Source of the DNA: Chersky-806 sp036502405
Lineage (GTDB): Bacteria; Actinomycetota; Acidimicrobiia; IMCC26256; JAENVU01
Direction of reading: 5' to 3'
Length of the DNA stretch: 22,550 bases
Assembly: GCA_036502405.1 (NCBI GenBank)
Contig: DASXYP010000105.1
Coordinates: forward strand, 1-22,550
Shown: positions 19,644 through 22,550 of the stretch, in pieces
Layout of the letters: each line of letters begins with the position of its first letter
Position numbering within the stretch: position 1 is the stretch's first letter
The notes under the pieces: model-generated
Seen by the model: only the letters and a program-made list of their open reading frames with translations
Told to the model about the DNA's origin: nothing
Databases searched by the model: none
Program-made: the position numbers and the translations under genes

Positions 19644-22352
19644 GTGGAGGAGCAGTACCCGGCCGTCTGGGAGTCCGACGTCGTCCTCACCGACGGCGGG
19701 ACCGTCCACCTGCGACCGATCCGCCCCACCGACGACGACGGCCTGCTCGGGCTGTTCTCCCGGCTGTCGAGCGAGTCGATCTACCTCCGGTTCTTCTCGC
19801 CGGTCACCGCGCCGACCCGCGCGCAGCTCGACCACTTCACCCACGTCGACTACGAGCACCGGATGGCGCTCGTCGCCGAGCTCGGCGACGAGATCGTCGC
19901 CGTCGCGCGCTATGACCGCGTGCCCGACGCGGAGCAGGCCGAGGTCGCGTTCACGGTCCAGGACGACCAGCAGGGCCGCGGCCTCGCCACGATCCTGCTC
20001 GAGCATCTCGCTGCGGTCGCGCGCACACACGGGATCCGCCGCTTCACCGCCGAGACGCTGCCCGACAACCGCCGCATGCTCGGGGTGTTCCGCGACGCCG
20101 GGTACCAGGTCGTGCGCGAGTTCGCCGACGGCGTCGTCCGCGTGACGTTCCCGATCGAACCGACCGATGCCTCGCAGGCGATGCAGGACGAGCGCGAGCA
20201 GATCTCCGAGGCCCGCTCCGTGCGCCGGCTCCTCGCCCCCCGTTCGATCGCAGTCATCGGTGCAGGCCGTCGCCCCGGCACGATCGGTCACGAGGTGTTC
20301 CGCAACCTGCTGACCGGCGACTTCACCGGTCCGGTGTACCCGGTCAACCCGCACGCGACCTCGGTCGGCAGCACTCGCGCCTACCCGACGATCCTCGACG
20401 TGCCGGACGAGGTCGACCTCGCCGTCATCACGGTCCCTGCCGCGTCCGTCGCCGAGGTGGTGGGCGACGCAGCGCACAAGGGAGTCCACGGGCTCATCGT
20501 GATCAGCGCGGGGTTTGCGGAGCGGGGCAGCGCCGGCGTCGAGCAGGAGCTCGTCGAGCAGGCCCGGCTGCACGGCATGCGCCTCGTGGGACCCAACGGC
20601 ATGGGTGTCGTCAACACCGATCCGGACGTGTCGATGAACGCGACGTTCGCCCCGTTCCGGCCGGTGCGGGGCCAGATCGGCTTCGCCAGCCAGTCCGGTG
20701 CGCTCGGGATCGAGCTGCTCGGCCAGGCCGCGAGCCTCGGGCTCGGCGTCTCGAGCTTCGTATCGATGGGCAACAAGGCCGACGTGAGCAGCAACGACCT
20801 GCTCCAGTACTGGGACCACGACCCCGAGACCACCGTGATCCTGCTGTACCTCGAGTCCTTCGGAAACCCGCGCAAGTTCGCGCGGCTCGCCCGCCGGATC
20901 GGCCGCAGCAAGCCGATCCTCGCGGTCAAGAGCGGCCGGAGCCGTGCCGGCACGCGCGCCGCGGCGTCGCACACGGCGGCGCTCGCGTCGTCGGACGTCG
21001 CGACCGACGCGCTGTTCCGCCAGGCCGGCGTCGTGCGGGTCGACACGCTCGCCGAGCTGCTCGACGCCGCGCAGGTGCTCGTCCACCAACCGTTGCCGCC
21101 CGGGCGCCGGGTGGCGATCGTCTCGAACGGCGGCGGCCCCGGCATCCTCGCCACGGATGCGTGCGAGGGGGCGGGGCTCGAGGTGCCCGTCCTCTCGGCG
21201 GCGACGCAGGCGGAGCTGGCGTCGTTCGTGTCGCCCGACGCGTCGACAGCGAACCCGGTCGACCTCATCGCGTCCGCGACCGCGGCGACCTACGAGCGGG
21301 CGATCCGCACGGTGCTCGCGGATCCCGACGTCGACGCGGTGCTCGTGATCTTCGTCCCGCCGCTCGTCACCGACTCCGACGACGTGGCGCGTGCGATCGT
21401 CGGCGCCGCGGCCACCGCGGGCCCGAAGCCCATCGTGGCCTGCTTCCTGACCCAGGCCAACGCGCCGGAGATCCTGCAGTCGCGCGCGTCCGACCGCCGG
21501 GCGATCCCGTGCTTCACGTTCCCCGAGGCGGCGGCGGTCGCGCTGAGCCGTGCCGCCGCGCACGCGGAGTGGCGGCGCAGCCCGGAGGGCACGCACCCCG
21601 ACCTCTCGGGCATCGACCGCGCCCGCGCGCACCACCTTGTCGCGGACGCGCTCGAGGCCACCGAAGACCTGTGGCTCGCGCCCGAGGTCGCGACCGACCT
21701 GTGCCAGGCGTTCGGCATCCCGGTCGCGCCGCTGCGCCACGCCGACTCCGCCGATGCCGCCGCCCGGGCCGCGGCGACGGTCGGGTTCCCGGTCGCGCTC
21801 AAGGCCGGTGCGGGCGCGATCGTCCACAAGACCGACGTCGGGGGTGTCGCGCTCGGGCTCGGCGACGAGGCCGCGGTGCGACAGGCGTACGAATCGATGA
21901 CCACCGCGCTCGGACCGCAGCTCGGCGGCGTCGTCGTGCAGCCGATGGTCGAGCCGGGCATCGAGACGATCGTCGGCGTCACCGACGATCCGAGCTTCGG
22001 CCCCTTGGTCCTCTTCGGCATGGGCGGCGTCGGCGCCGAGCTCGTGCGCGACACCGCGCTGAGCCTCGTGCCCCTCACCGACGTGGACGCGGCCGACCTC
22101 GTGCGGTCCCTCCGGTCGTCACCACTCCTGTTCGGCTACCGCGGCGCGCCGCCGGCCGACGTCGCCGCGCTCGAGGACCTGCTGCTGCGGGTCGGCATGC
22201 TCGCCGACGAGCTCCCCCAGGTGCGCGAGCTCGACTGCAACCCGGTCGTCGTCCGCCCGGACGGGGTGATCGCGATCGACGTGAAGATCCACCTGGTCCG
22301 CACCCCGGACCATCCCGCCACCGAGGTCCGCCGCCTCCGCGCACCTACTTGA
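19644..22352 (+). CDS. GNAT acetyltransferase fused to NDP-forming acyl-CoA synthetase (Pat-like)
   Basis: The protein has 902 residues. Residues 1-170 form a GNAT domain (VHLRPIRPTDDDGLLGLFSRLS, AEVAFTVQDDQQGRGLATILLEHLA, and DNRRMLGVFRDAGY for acetyl-CoA binding). A CoA-binding Rossmann domain starts near 195 (RSIAVIGAGRRPGTIGHEVFRNLL), followed by succinyl-CoA-ligase-like domains in which His443 (ASHTAALASSD) sits at the position of the phosphohistidine. A C-terminal ATP-grasp domain (about 670-890) contains GFPVALKAGAGAIVHKTDVGGV. This is the Pat family of protein lysine acetyltransferases that modify acyl-CoA synthetases, here with the GNAT part first, an order found in actinobacteria. 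It could also keep synthetase activity. It has no cyclic-nucleotide domain. GTG 19644 is set by the leaderless -10 hexamer. Domain calls are firm; substrates are unknown. Confidence 0.9.
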   Translation: MEEQYPAVWESDVVLTDGGTVHLRPIRPTDDDGLLGLFSRLSSESIYLRFFSPVTAPTRAQLDHFTHVDYEHRMALVAELGDEIVAVARYDRVPDAEQAEVAFTVQDDQQGRGLATILLEHLAAVARTHGIRRFTAETLPDNRRMLGVFRDAGYQVVREFADGVVRVTFPIEPTDASQAMQDEREQISEARSVRRLLAPRSIAVIGAGRRPGTIGHEVFRNLLTGDFTGPVYPVNPHATSVGSTRAYPTILDVPDEVDLAVITVPAASVAEVVGDAAHKGVHGLIVISAGFAERGSAGVEQELVEQARLHGMRLVGPNGMGVVNTDPDVSMNATFAPFRPVRGQIGFASQSGALGIELLGQAASLGLGVSSFVSMGNKADVSSNDLLQYWDHDPETTVILLYLESFGNPRKFARLARRIGRSKPILAVKSGRSRAGTRAAASHTAALASSDVATDALFRQAGVVRVDTLAELLDAAQVLVHQPLPPGRRVAIVSNGGGPGILATDACEGAGLEVPVLSAATQAELASFVSPDASTANPVDLIASATAATYERAIRTVLADPDVDAVLVIFVPPLVTDSDDVARAIVGAAATAGPKPIVACFLTQANAPEILQSRASDRRAIPCFTFPEAAAVALSRAAAHAEWRRSPEGTHPDLSGIDRARAHHLVADALEATEDLWLAPEVATDLCQAFGIPVAPLRHADSADAAARAAATVGFPVALKAGAGAIVHKTDVGGVALGLGDEAAVRQAYESMTTALGPQLGGVVVQPMVEPGIETIVGVTDDPSFGPLVLFGMGGVGAELVRDTALSLVPLTDVDAADLVRSLRSSPLLFGYRGAPPADVAALEDLLLRVGMLADELPQVRELDCNPVVVRPDGVIAIDVKIHLVRTPDHPATEVRRLRAPT

Positions 22353-22444
22353 TCAAGGTCTCCGCCCGCTCCCTCGCCGAAGATCTCCGCCGGCCGACCG
22401 CCGAACCGCGACCAACCGACGGCCGACGGCGGCCCGCGACGAGC

Positions 22445-22489
22445 TTTGGCGTCGCTTACCCTCCGTATGGGTGGGGAAGCGACGCCAAA
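22445..22489. terminator. Long perfect hairpin between convergent genes
   Basis: TTTGGCGTCGCTT (22445-22457) and its exact complement AAGCGACGCCAAA (22477-22489) form a 13-bp stem around a 19-nt loop. Inside the loop, ACCC and GGGT can pair as a second small stem. It lies 92 bp after the synthetase stop and 16 bp after the minus-strand gene's stop. A bidirectional terminator is the simplest reading, but the T and A runs are on the wrong sides for a classical T-tailed terminator in either direction. A dispersed palindromic element is the alternative. The rest of 22353-22505 shows no coding sequence; a 10-bp palindrome CTTGATCAAG overlaps the synthetase stop. Confidence 0.55.
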
Positions 22490-22505
22490 ATCCGGGTGGG
22501 GTGCT

Positions 22506-22550
22506 CTAGGACTGGGTGAAGCTGACGAGGAAGACGAGCTCGCCGTTGTC
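22506..22550 (-). CDS. C-terminal end of an unidentified minus-strand gene (runs off right edge)
   Basis: Reading in from the right edge on minus, the last 14 codons give DNGELVFLVSFTQS and then TAG at 22508-22506. The stop is followed after 16 bp by the long hairpin, as expected at a gene end. The fragment is too short to identify; the alternating hydrophobic pattern suggests a final beta strand. Confidence 0.5.
   Translation of the reverse strand, partial: DNGELVFLVSFTQS

Noticed and set aside
19182..21827. An 881-codon minus-strand open frame opposite the GNAT/synthetase fusion
   Set aside because: It is very rich in Arg, Asp, Gly and Val, has no motifs, and covers a plus-strand gene with unmistakable domains. 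It also crosses the start of the ATPase gene.
22370..22430. Possible extra GC-rich stem-loops between the synthetase and the long hairpin
   Set aside because: CCGCCGGCCG-like segments can pair in several imperfect ways, as expected by chance in DNA this GC-rich; no single structure stands out.

Overview
This is a gene-dense, very GC-rich stretch (short intergenic gaps, frequent GTG/TTG starts, third codon positions mostly C or G) from an actinobacterium. Mycothiol chemistry (an Mca-type amidase), a wax ester synthase/diacylglycerol acyltransferase, a VanW/peptidoglycan-binding membrane protein, a CtpE-like P-type ATPase and a GNAT/acyl-CoA-synthetase fusion all fit Actinomycetota. The gene mix suggests Acidimicrobiia, but that is an inference. 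I see no rRNA, tRNA, CRISPR array, insertion sequence or phage genes.

Layout. The left edge (1-264, minus) holds the start of an exported protein whose codon usage changes abruptly. Then, on plus, come a RecB-family Fe-S nuclease, a PAP2 phosphatase, a five-copy 14-bp tandem repeat, a DsbA-fold oxidoreductase and a WS/DGAT acyltransferase preceded by a tiny overlapping ORF. From 4.2 to 6.4 kb, a small Cys-containing protein (minus), a PIG3-type quinone oxidoreductase (plus) and an AMIN-like lipoprotein (minus) alternate in strand. From 6.4 to 10.2 kb a plus-strand run carries a thiolase, an AidB-like acyl-CoA dehydrogenase and a YdjC/ChbG-type deacetylase. From 14.2 down to 10.5 kb a minus-strand operon carries acyl-CoA dehydrogenase, class III adenylate cyclase, Mca and an SCP2-like protein, followed by a decayed fragment resembling AbiEi/DUF559-type proteins. 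From 14.3 to 19.6 kb lie a VanW protein and a CorA transporter (plus), converging on a P-type ATPase (minus). A 902-residue GNAT/acyl-CoA synthetase fusion then runs to 22.35 kb. The right edge has a long perfect hairpin and the last 14 codons of a minus-strand gene.

How the genes fit together. Much of the window concerns acyl-CoA and lipid handling (WS/DGAT, thiolase, two acyl-CoA dehydrogenase family members, SCP2, acyl-CoA synthetase/acetyltransferase), with redox and thiol protection (DsbA-fold protein, quinone reductase, Mca, AidB) and envelope or ion functions (PAP2, VanW, CorA, ATPase) between. The adenylate cyclase co-transcribed with acyl-CoA dehydrogenase is the clearest signalling link.

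The strongest unexplained structure is in gene starts. At least eight genes have a TANNNT -10-like hexamer only 6-9 nt before the start codon and no Shine-Dalgarno sequence, which is the signature of leaderless transcripts. One divergent pair (19616-19646) has its two hexamers overlapping by two bases. I did not find a clearly novel defence or mobile system; the best candidates for a second look are regulatory and structural.
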